Assembly (NCBI GenBank): GCA_037974665.1
Contig: CM075775.1
Location: forward strand, 33,857,732-33,921,731
Length of the DNA stretch: 64,000 nt
Source: Ehretia macrophylla
Lineage: Eukaryota > Streptophyta > Magnoliopsida > Boraginales > Ehretiaceae
Direction of reading: 5' to 3'
The position numbers and the translations under genes are program-made. Positions 23,181 to 32,855 of the stretch are shown one piece after another; positions within the stretch are counted from its first letter, which is position 1, and each line of letters starts with the position of its first letter. The notes beneath the pieces are model-generated. The model was not told the origin of the DNA. It saw only the letters and a list, made by a program, of their open reading frames with translations, and did not search any database.

Positions 23181-23631
23181 GGAGGGGGTTTTGGGAAGAG
23201 AGAGAAAATAAACTGTTGCATGCAGTTTTGGCAAGGGCTTGGCGACGACAGTTTTGGTGACGACATGATGACGGGTGAAGTTGACGAGAGCATAGTAACG
23301 GAAAATATTAGTGACGGTATGGTGATGGGAATTATTTGTGACGGCATGGTAAGGGAAACATTAGTGACGGCATAGTGACGAGAAATTTTTGTGACAGCGT
23401 GGTGATGAGATAAATTGGTGAGGGCTTAGTGAGTGGAAATATTGGCGAGGGCTCGGTGTGACGGCCTGGTGACGAGTCGTCGTAATAAAGCGACGGCTTG
23501 GTGACTGTGAGGATTTTGGCGACCATCTCATGTCTGACGGTCGTTTCCCCTCGCCGTGCCGTCGTAAAGTCAAAATTGGCGATGGCCCGATGAAAGAAAC
23601 CGTCCGTCGTAGAATTCAATTTTTTTTGTAG
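23181..23631. repeat. Right subterminal repeats of the CACTA-like element
   Basis: Many GTGACGGCATGGTGACG-type words are spaced about 40 bp apart, ending in CAATTTTTTTTGTAG. They mirror the GACGGG words of the left end. ORFs on the minus strand here are repeat by-products. Confidence 0.65.
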
Positions 23632-23984
23632 TAGAAAGTGAGCCAATATGAGCAATAGCAAGGGAACTTATCATCACAATGAAGACTTGATTAGCACCAT
23701 TGTATGGTTTACGTCAAGAGCAACCGTGACGTAAACCTTAGACATTGCTAGTGGGTAAAGAAAAGGGGAACAATTTGCTGCGTAGCCATTTGAGAAAGAG
23801 GAAATAGAGACTAGAGTCTGAGAAATTGGCAAAAGAAATTATGTTGGAAAAGAATTGATAGTGAAGCACACCAGATAAAAGAAACAAAGGAATCAGAGGA
23901 ACAACGAAACAATCAGGAGCAGAAGAGTGATATGCAAATGGCGTTGTTTAGGAAGAAAATTGAAGGACGATTAGTCGTGTGACT
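23632..23984 (-). pseudogene. Copia leader and gag N-terminus
   Basis: Downstream of the primer binding site on the minus strand is an untranslated leader. An ATG near 23790 then opens MATQQIVPLSLPTSNV, a copia-type gag start. A stop follows almost at once, and the reading is broken by the CACTA-like element at 23631. The central and C-terminal gag regions are missing. Confidence 0.55.
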
Positions 23985-23994
23985 GCTGATACCA
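23985..23994 (-). other. Copia primer binding site (tRNA-iMet type)
   Basis: On the minus strand, TGGTATCAGC directly abuts the LTR end CTATCA. TGGTATCAG is the usual start of a plant copia PBS complementary to initiator tRNA-Met. Confidence 0.7.
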
Positions 23995-24050
23995 TGATAG
24001 GAAAATGTTTTTCTATATTTCCTAGCGATTGATACGAGTGTATTAATCGT
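23995..24050 (-). repeat. Copia 5' LTR, truncated
   Basis: It begins TGATAGGAAAATGTTTTTC like the 3' LTR but loses similarity after about 50-55 bp. It then passes directly into array sequence (ATGATTCTACAATATGTC). About 135 bp of LTR and its target duplication are missing. Confidence 0.65.
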
Positions 24051-24303
24051 ATGTATGACTATGATTCTACAATATGTCTTTTTCATTCTATTGAAACTAC
24101 ATTCGAATCATAGTTATTGTATTAGAAAAGAAAGTGATCCGTATCTGACTTGGTCAACCTGGAGGTTCAACCGCTCAAGTTTGGATTCTTTTATATCATT
24201 TATAACGTCATGAGAGTGATTTAATAGTTATGACATGAGATGATCGTTGGATTTGTTTATAATTTTATATGCCATGAGATTATCAAAATTCACACTGTAG
24301 CAT
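24051..24303. repeat. Array unit resumes after the copia element
   Basis: It matches array positions around 255-330 and 4500-4560 (ATGATTCTACAATATGTC, then CATTCTATTGAAAC), and ends at the target duplication AGCAT of the next element. Confidence 0.7.
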
Positions 24304-25759
24304 TGATGGGTGCTTAGCTTAGGCTAAAATTAAGGTCAATTCTTAGCCAAGTTTTAACTCGCAAGTGCACGAGTAATTGTAGTGTAGTGTGCTTAGTGCG
24401 AGGTCGAATCCACAGGGAGGCAATTCGAAAGTTTTATGGAAAAGTGTATGTAAAGTGTCTAAGTAATTGCAGTAAATTAAATAATGAATTGAAGTTTCAA
24501 CTAAAGCTACTGAAAATAAAATTAAACTAAAATTAAATACAAAAGCTAAAATTGAGATTTAATGACAATTGTGAAGGTTTAGGGATCAGATTCCTATGGA
24601 AAGCTTGTATTCTAGGCTCGAACTTAGGATTTTCTTATTCTAATGCAGAATTAGACTACAAGCCTAATTAATTAATTAATCACCTATGTCTAATTAATTA
24701 ACGAGTCAAACCTAGTTCAAAGGTGCAACTCTATCTCCAATTCATTTATCTAGTTGGAGTGTAGATTTGTCCAAAAATCCTAAGATAACACGTTAATAAA
24801 TTAATTGTAGAAAGACTATGGTACAACCTATAGTTTTTGTAATAAAACCCAAATATATATTTTATATGATTTAGCATAAAAATATTTATCACGCATTAGC
24901 TACAAGCATAACGAAATAATAGACAATAAATATTGAAGAACATAAATCATAAAAATATATAAAGCATCAAAATAGTAAATCCAAGTCCAAGACCATAGAA
25001 GACTATTGCATAGAAATCCTACCCTAAATAATAAATTATTTGTTCATATTCAAAAGAATTGAACTGAAATTAGAAAAAGAAATTGAAGTGAACTTCCTCT
25101 AAATTTAATCTGTTGAAAACACTATTAAAAGATTAATTCACGTCCCAATCATAGGTTAAATCCTCAATCCGAAACACTTCTTTTTCTTTTTCTCTATGTC
25201 GCGCAACTCCTTTTTTTTTTTTTGGTCCTTCTGTTTCGTTCTCTTTTCAGCCGCAAGAGCCCCTCTTCCTTTTTGCAATTGCCGTTGCTTTTATAAAGAC
25301 TCACCACCGCCCTACTTTGCAAATCACGCTGGGCTTAATTCACTTGCATGACCAATCTTTGGCCATTAACTTTTGTTCCTTTTTTGGTTGTCACATGGCC
25401 AGACTTTGGTCATGTGACTTTTTTTAATTATTTTCTAAACCAAGTTAATTGGACTTGGTTTATTCGGCCAAGGCTTGTAAAAGCCTTGGTCAACTTTATT
25501 TTTTTTGCTTTTGTCTTTCTTTTCATGCTTTGACCCTGTATTTTACTTGTATTCCAATTCTTCAAGAAATCTTCAATAGTAAAGCTTAACTCCTTTTTGC
25601 ATTATTCAATTTTCTTTTGAATTTTTGCTCCTAATTGCTCTTTCATCCACCAATTCCTACATGCACAAAAAACACAATTAAAGTGATCAAATATTATAAT
25701 AAATGTGCATAACTAATTCTAAAAAGTAAAAAAATAAGTCTAAAAATATGAATATATCA
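24304..25759 (-). mobile_element. Solo LTR-like element (1456 bp)
   Basis: The ends are TGATGGG and TATATCA, flanked by perfect AGCAT duplications (24299-24303 and 25760-25764). On the minus strand there is a TATAAAAG box near 25290, and toward the end a U5-like block CTCCCTGTGGATTCGACC (about 24400-24417), as found at the ends of some plant gypsy-type LTRs. No coding region is present. It may be a solo LTR or a small non-autonomous LTR element. Confidence 0.7.
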
Positions 25760-25764
25760 AGCAT

Positions 25765-26362
25765 CTCTAACTTTAATGGATAAAATTAAAAAATTTATCA
25801 CCATGACGGTTTAAACTTGCAACTTTTTATCACTCTTAATCTTTTGATGCTACTTTAGCATATTAAAGATAACAAGCTTTGCGTTCTTGATATTAAAAGT
25901 TATTTCTTATTGCCATTTAGTAAAAAAAAAATAAAACAATAAAAAAGAAAAACAAAGACATAGAATGGTTAAACGAGTCATGTCACATGCAATAGCCAAT
26001 TTCTTAGAAGAAGTGCCAAAGACTTCCCCATGTGTGTTTGTATTGTTTATATTGAATGAAAAACAAATTCGATTTTTTAGGGAATATTACCTATTGTACG
26101 GCAATATGAGAAATAATACATTTTGTATCTTCCAACCTCATGATGTGGAAGAAAAAACTTATAATAAATCCTTCAATTAAAACAATTATTGGAAAAGTGT
26201 TTTTTTATGAGCTTATCCAACATATTGAGCAGAGGTAAGCTACTAATATTTATTAGTAGCAAACCTTTTGGGCTTATTTCACACATTGTTACAATCTCAT
26301 GTGCACCACAAACATCACTTATTTGATACATGATAATAGAAAACATCATGACAAGACATATG

Positions 26363-26401
<39 letters not shown>

Positions 26402-26424
26402 CACGTTCGTCAAAGTCATATGGA
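25765..26424. repeat. Array unit, downstream flank of copy 3
   Basis: Array landmarks such as CTTTGCGTTCTTGATATT (25876-25893) and ATGTGGAAGAA lead into the 3' flank of copy 3. A (TA)n run lies at about 26365-26400. No gene is seen. Confidence 0.65.
26365..26400. repeat. (TA)n microsatellite
   Basis: A run of TATATA about 30 bp long in the 3' flank of copy 3, absent from copies 1 and 2. Confidence 0.85.
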
Positions 26425-27043
26425 TTAGGATCTGATGGCTCTAGAACAAAAACCTTCACATGAATTTTCAACTAATCGAATACAGTATCTAGCATCTTCA
26501 TTCTGATACAATCAGCATGAGAATGACATCGAGCCCTATCTTCTTTTAAATAGAGAACCAGGAAGCTATATCCCCCAAATAAAAGGAATCACGGTCAAAC
26601 ACACACAACTGGCGTCGCAATAAGAGCTAGGAACAAGCCCTATACAAACTAGACTACAATCTGCCAATATCTTCGCGAATGATGCATCTGCAAATAAGAT
26701 ATCATGATCAATAATTCACATTAAATTTGGGTAATTAAATAGCACTGTATCTTTGTAATCTATAAAAAAAAAAACGATATTACCACTATGTGGGATTATA
26801 ATTATAGTTTTTTGTCCCTATAAATTTTAAGGTTTCATGCACATATCCCTTCTTTTAACATTTTCACCTTTTCAAAAACTTTTAAGGACGACTAAAACTA
26901 TAATTGTATTAAATACTTCTGTAATATAAACTTTTGATAAATTGTAAGGAGATATAGTATAGTTTACCTTGTGGAGGAAAGAAATAACATGACTCACATG
27001 AAGCAACAAGCAAAAGAAGAATCAGACCACCAAGCTTAGCCAT
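26425..27043 (-). pseudogene. Albumin-1-like peptide, copy 3 (pseudogene)
   Basis: The signal-peptide exon (27043-26998) is intact and encodes the same MAKLGGLILLLLVAS as copy 1, with a strong GTGAGT donor. The 310-bp intron ends in TTATTTGCAG. Exon 2 starts at 26687. The first five knottin cysteines are present, but the sixth cysteine codon is TAG. Frameshifts follow in the linker and the second block (one extra A in the TTTAAAAGAAG run). The upstream TATA box has become AATAAAT. A truncated secreted product with five cysteines is conceivable but would lack a complete knot. Confidence 0.7.
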
Positions 27044-28542
27044 AATCAAATCCGTTTGTAAGCTATCACCACTTTTATCAATTTTGTTCAAATTTTTAAG
27101 TAGATTGGTTTACTGGAACCGAGTGGCAACAATTTATTAGCACCATTGCGAGGATCTTTAATCAGAATAATTCTTCTTTTCCTTGCATTGTTGTCGAAAC
27201 GGCAAAAAGATTCTTCAATGGATAAGACATAAATAATGGATGTTTACAAGATATGCCTTGGAAGTGAAACATTGATCTGTGAGTTGGATAAGATTCTGAA
27301 TTAACACATTTTTGATTTTCTCTTCATGGGTAAACATCTTCAACTTCAACAACTAATAACGGTAGTGGGATGAAATCGCTCTCGCTCGATATCGCAAGTT
27401 CAACACTCCTAAATTATAGGGTTTTGCGCGAATTGGCGCCGAGTTTTACTATATCTAGCTACTCAACCCTCATATTAAGCTCTTACAAGATGGTCAATTT
27501 TTTTGTTTCTGATCGTATTGTAAAAGCTCATTTCTGTAGGTCAAGTAAAGGTAGCTAGTCATTTACGAATAAACCCATTCTAGTGTTTAAAGTTTTTTTA
27601 TGATTCACTTTCCCCCTTGTTCTAGTTGTTAATTTGTTACATTTCCATTTTTATAATAATTTTTGTACTAAAAATAATGGTATCTCTAATTATAACCATC
27701 TTTGGGATGTAAAATAAATCTATTCTCACCATTTCCGTAGCAACTGAGATAAATGTATGTATTTCAATTAGGGTCGTATATGGTGAAGCGCCTTCAGTTG
27801 GTGAACTATTGTACCTGACTCGATTAACTCGGTGGTTCAACAACTGAACGTGGTGGCTTTATAGCGAGAAGTTATGGGAAAGAGTATGATTTTGTTCTTG
27901 GCATCTCAAACTCAAACTCAATAAAGATAATATTCTAATGGAACTTTTAGAAAGTACACACCCTTCAACCATCTTATTGAACGTGTATATGGTAAAAAAG
28001 AGACTATTTGATCAGTTCAAATTGATTATTAATTTTTTACATATTGATAAATCTCATATATACGAATGAATTTCATTAACAATGTGAAAAATTAATCGTT
28101 AATTTGGACTAACCCAAGCATTTTCTAGTGACACAAAGTCACTCGTAAGTTGAGATCAAGATAAAGTTACAACATTGAGCATAGTGAACTTACAGATAAT
28201 CGACCAAAAAAAAAAGAGAAAAAGAACTTACAGATAATAATTATTGAGGACGTATTTAAATTTCATTTTGTAATATTTGAGTTGTGAAGTTTATCAAAAT
28301 AATTTGGCCTTCTGTCTTTTTCATATAATAAAAAGAAAAAGAGTCCAAAATCATCAATATAAAATATAAAGTCGGCGAATTATAAATAGCAATTAGTGAA
28401 GGCCTTATATATTATACTATTTGTTTTGAAGAGTCTATTGAAAGAATTCTTTTCCATATAATGAAAAAGTTTGAATTTCCCCCAAAATGATCAATTGGGA
28501 AGCCATTTTAGCTAATTTCTTTGTTAATTATTAATATATTGA
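27044..28542. repeat. Array unit upstream of copy 3
   Basis: It contains the conserved promoter flank (27060-27370), the TGATTCACTTTCCCCCTTG block near 27602 and the landmark blocks to about 28540. It ends in the ATTGA target duplication of the next element. No gene is seen. Confidence 0.65.
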
Positions 28543-30173
28543 TGATATGTCTATAATCGCAGTACTTAAACCATAATATTTTTACTATATTTGTATCTTA
28601 ACTTGAGGTATAAATACCACACTTAATACACTTTTGATGCAAAGTAAGTTGATCGAGCAAGTGAAGAAACCAGACTCAAGAACAAATCGAGATGCAAGTC
28701 GAAGAGTTGAGGAACAGTGAAGATTCGAGAATCAGTGGCAAAAAGAACTTGTAGAGAAAGAATTTGGCCCAACCGACCCCAAAAACGAGCTAAGGATGGC
28801 GATATTAGCGAGGAAGACCTTTTTCAGAATTTTTCCAGAATGACAAAATCGGGTTGGCACTGACGACACGAGTAAGGCGGGGCCCCGGCATGTGCTAGGC
28901 ATACGCCTGGGCAGCCACCACCTACGTCATGGCCCAATCATAGGCCACGACGTGTGCCCAACTCACGTGGGTTGTGTGGATGGCCATGCGTAGGGCTGGG
29001 CAGCCACCGCTCACACCGTGGCCCCCCATTAGGCCATGGTGTATGCTCGGCACACAGTCTCCCATTGGGCCTCGGCACCCCATAGGCCCCCCCGGTGGTC
29101 CAAGAAGAAAAAGAGGGGTCTATAAATACCTCATTTCCTCCCCCCGGGTCCAGAAGATTGATTCAGTTTTTTCAGCTTTTATTTCTTAGTTAGGTTTTGT
29201 AGTAGGTTAGGTTTTCTATATTTTGTCAAAATACGGGAGAAACTTTTGTGCGGGTAGCTATATTATGGGAAGATTAGTGCACATTTTAACCAGAAGAAAA
29301 GTTCCATAGCTATGCTCATGGAACCTCTGCTCAAACCGCTACTTTAGAAATTTGAGTTCATCTAATGGGGGAGTCTTTCTTTACTCTCTTTTATTTGTGT
29401 AGCTCGTATTCATTTTTAATGTATGAGTAGATCTATTATCTAGGGGAGGATATTGTAATGACGATCTTTTAATTACAGTCTTGAATTCGGATAATTTGAT
29501 TTTCATCCAATATTGGCTTTCGTTATTCAGTACATTATTGTGTTTCATATTCATTATACTTGTAGTTAATGTTATGATTGCTTTACATTCAAGCCATATA
29601 TCCGAGATTTAATATTAAATCTATCGGTTGTACCATAGTTTCCATGAAGTTATAGGGTGTCCATAATTTCTACCGGTGAATTTTTTAATTACTATGTTTA
29701 GCTATTTCACTCGATCACTTTAAATTACAAGGATAGATCTATACTTCGGCTAGATAAGGGACACGATGATAGAACGACACCTATAACTAAGATAGTGACA
29801 AGGACTTAATTAGACTTAGAAAATTAACTATGTTAGTCTTGTTGCTTAATCCGAGCATTGAACCAAGGATTCCTGAACCCGAGCCTAGATTAATTGTCTC
29901 ATTGCATATCCGACCCTAAATCATTTTCCCTGAATTTGACAAACTAAACTTTAAGTTTAATTTACTTTATTCTCACGACACTTTAATTCACTTACAACTG
30001 TTTCACACTTTCACTTAAACACTTTCACACACTTCTTCACAGACTAACTTAGAAGTCTCCCTGTGGATTCGACCCTGTACTCAAGCACACTACAGTACAC
30101 TGATTTGTGCACTTGCGGGTTTAAAACTTGGTTAATTTTGTACATATTTTATATACCGACCGAGTAGAGATCA
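28543..30173 (+). mobile_element. Solo LTR-like element (1631 bp)
   Basis: The ends are TGATATG and GAGATCA, flanked by ATTGA at 28538-28542 and 30174-30178. The array at about 1005-1030 gives the empty site: the flanks rejoin to TTATTAATATATTGACAACC, matching TTATTAACATATAGACAACA. A promoter-like TATAAATACC lies near 29121-29130, and a U5-like CTCCCTGTGGATTCGACCC at about 30057. It belongs to the same broad group as 24304-25759 but in opposite orientation. The short ORF at 28974-29189 is proline-rich LTR sequence, not a gene. Confidence 0.75.
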
Positions 30174-30378
30174 ATTGACAACCCTTTTTATCAAACATGA
30201 AAAAAAGAGGTTTGTAATCAATATCATAAATACAAACCCAGGGAACTCAAAAAGGGAATTCTATTAGTAAATCGATTCGGGAGAAAGACACTTTTTCAAT
30301 ATTTAAATGGGCAAAAGTAATTTATTTAAACTAACAAATTATGTTGAAATTGATAACAAAATTACTAAAAAGGAGAAG

Positions 30379-30770
30379 TTTGAATACGTACGATGTTCAA
30401 ATTTGTACACACAACTATTAATTATGTGGACGTTTCAAAGCTTAACTATACTAAATGAAAAAAGCTTGAATATGTCCGACGTTCGAACTTGTACACACTA
30501 CTAATATGGACCCACATTATTAATAATATGGGCATCCCAAAGCTTAATTATACTAACAGGAAAAATCTTGAATACGTCCAACATCTGAACTTGTACACAC
30601 TACTAACATGGACACACACTATTAATAATATGGGTGTTCCAAAACTTAACTATAATACAGGGAAAAAGCTTGAATGCGCCTGACATCCGATTTGTACACA
30701 CAACTAATATGAATATATATCATTAATAATGTGGACGTTCTAAAACTTAACTATACTAACGGGTGTAACT
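30379..30770. repeat. Minisatellite, four units of about 87-102 bp
   Basis: Units start with TTGAATACGTACG-like words at 30379, 30466, 30568 and 30670. Each contains CTTGTACACAC and TTAACTATACTAA. Open frames across it arise from the repetition. Confidence 0.8.
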
Positions 30771-31768
30771 CTCAATTCTATGAAAAATGAAAGGCTAATT
30801 GCACCAATGGTCCTATATGTTGGCAAGTTGGTTTAATTTAGTCCCTAATGTTTCAAATGATTCAAATTAGTCTTTAATATTTACCAAAAGTGTTAAATTA
30901 CACTACAAGAAATTTCAAAAATAGATACGGCACATTTCCGTCTCTTTTTCGACTCCAATCTGGAAAGGCGATGAAAAAGAGATGAAAATTGGTCGTTGCT
31001 TTTCGAGTCATCAAAAAAAACTGAATTTCGTCTCAAAAGGCAATGAACCAAAATTCATCTCCCTTTCGTCGCAAATGATGTCTGTCTCCGGTTCATTTCC
31101 ATAAGAAAATCGTCTCTGCTTCGTCTCCGTTGCAATTCGTCTTTAATTCGTCTCCCTTTCGTCACAAATGATGTTCATCCCCCATTCGTTTCCATAAAAA
31201 ATTGTCTCAGATTCGTCTTCCTTGTAGTTCGTCTTCAATTCGTCCCCCCTATTGTGTCGTCTTAGATTTGTCTCCCTTTCCAAGTCATCTCCAATTCATT
31301 TCCACCCCAAGCTCGTCTCTGATTCGTCTCTCGTGCACCGTCGTCTTCGATTCATCTCTCGTGCACTGTCATCTCCAATTCGTCTCCGCCTCCAAGTCGT
31401 CTCAGAATCGTCTCCCCTGTTGTATCGTCTAAAATTTGTCTCCTTTTCTGAGTCGTCTCCTAGTCGTCTCCATTCTCACGTCGTCTCCGGTTAGTCTCCA
31501 TTCCTATGTCGTTTCTAATTCATCTCCCTCACCATGTCGTCTCTGTTCTGTCACTTTTTGTGAATTTTTTTTAAATTGTTTTTAAAAAAGCCAAAAATAA
31601 ACCTGTTATAAATTTCTAATTATTTCAAAATTGATATATTAATTAAACAAACATTAAATTAACGAAAACCATACTAATTACAACATTTTAAGTTTAGAAT
31701 TTAATGTAAAATAATCATAAAACATACTTTTAATTAAAAAATATGTTAATATCGTAATTGGAAAATTA

Positions 31769-32818
31769 TCAGTTGGATTGATCTTCTGTTCTATCACTAG
31801 AAGGAGGTTGCTGTTTTGGAGGAGTTGGGAACTGATGCACGAGTAGCACGATCTGCTCTTGAAATCGACGGAGTTGTTCGTTATTGTCTTCCCTAAGTTT
31901 ACGTATCTCCTCAGCCTGGTCCTCTCAAAGTTTACGCATCTTAGCGTTCTGCTCCGTCACCTGTTGGTGCAAGGTTTCTGTTGCCCCGGCAACAACTGCT
32001 TGGATCTCCATCTCTGTGATATGGCGTCTAGACGGTGTGTACAAACCCCACTAAACCCTGAGACCCCATCCCGTATATATACCCTTTGTTGATTCTCCGA
32101 TAGCCTGGAGAAATATGGCGTCATGATCAATAGGCGTGGATGCTAAACCACACTCTGATGTCTGCGATGCCTGCTCAACTAGTTCATTATACTTGGCCTG
32201 CAGTACACCAAAAAAAAAAACATCAACTATTTTGTAAAGAAGTAGAGAAATATGTAAATGTGACAAATTTATTTCCAATTACGTATCAAAATTACGTACC
32301 ACGGTCTGTTCCGCCCGGGAGTCTAAGAAGGGACTATCAGGACCTTTGCGATAAGCTTTTACGAACACATCGAATTGGGTCACAAGTTCCCCGCAAGACT
32401 TTTCCTGAATTAGTCATTCACCAAAACATACAATTTATAATTGAAAAAGACAAGAAATTGAAATAAAATAATAATGTAATTTGATGCATAAATATAAATT
32501 CAATACATACCAATTTTCTCTTAGCCTCCGGATATAGGATAGAACCCAAAATGTGCGGTGACAGTCAATTGAGGCGATTATTGGAATTTTGCACTAACTT
32601 CGCCTGCCATTCCTCCGTATCCAAAATCTCCTTCAACCGTTCCCATACAGCTTCGCTTGTCCATTTTGGCTTCTTTTTTTTTTTGGCCCTTGTTGAAGAG
32701 ATCCTATATGTGGTGTTGGGCTCTAAAGTTGAACATGCGTTGAATTGCAGGTTCATCATTTGGCAACCATTTGTACACTCTCTGCAATACAATAATATCA
32801 AGTAATTAATAATTGATG

Positions 32819-32855
<37 letters not shown>

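Larger units (their letters stand above)
15974..23631. mobile_element. CACTA-like element carrying host gene fragments
   Basis: The ends are GATAACAAAAAAAACTGAA at left and, on the complement of the right end, CTACAAAAAAAATTGAA. These are degenerate relatives of CACTACAAGAAA. The flanks share TAG (15971-15973 and 23632-23634), a 3-bp duplication. Both ends carry long GACGG/CGTC-type subterminal repeats (about 15990-16290 and 23200-23620), the hallmark of CACTA elements. I see no transposase. Instead the interior holds intron-containing fragments resembling PTST, SEC31 and a vacuolar sorting receptor, and a TRIM. It is inserted in the copia element. The terminal match is imperfect, so exact ends could be off by a few bases. 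Confidence 0.65.
8097..24050 (-). mobile_element. Ty1/copia retrotransposon, degenerate, host of nested insertions
   Basis: Order on the minus strand: 5' LTR remnant (23995-24050), primer binding site, gag start, GAG-pre-integrase/integrase, reverse transcriptase, RNase H, polypurine tract and 3' LTR (8097-8287). The coding parts are 23632-23984, 15314-15973 and about 8448-10805, separated by a CACTA-like and a Harbinger element. Most of gag and protease is absent: the text jumps from about 50 residues of gag to the end of protease. Stops and frameshifts are frequent, so it is not autonomous. The element itself was inserted into the albumin-1-like array. Confidence 0.8.

Noticed and set aside
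23156..23661. Minus-strand ORFs
   Set aside because: They follow the GTGACGGC subterminal repeats of the CACTA-like element.
8097..24050. Reading the copia as possibly autonomous
   Set aside because: Gag and protease are largely missing, pol is full of stops and the 5' LTR is truncated.
28974..29189. Proline-rich ORF with plausible Met start
   Set aside because: It lies wholly inside an LTR-like element upstream of or around its TATA box and has no domain.
30307..30683. Two plus-strand ORFs
   Set aside because: They repeat with the 100-bp minisatellite units.
31202..31494. Ser/Arg-rich ORFs
   Set aside because: Translations of CGTCTCC subterminal repeats of the CACTA element.
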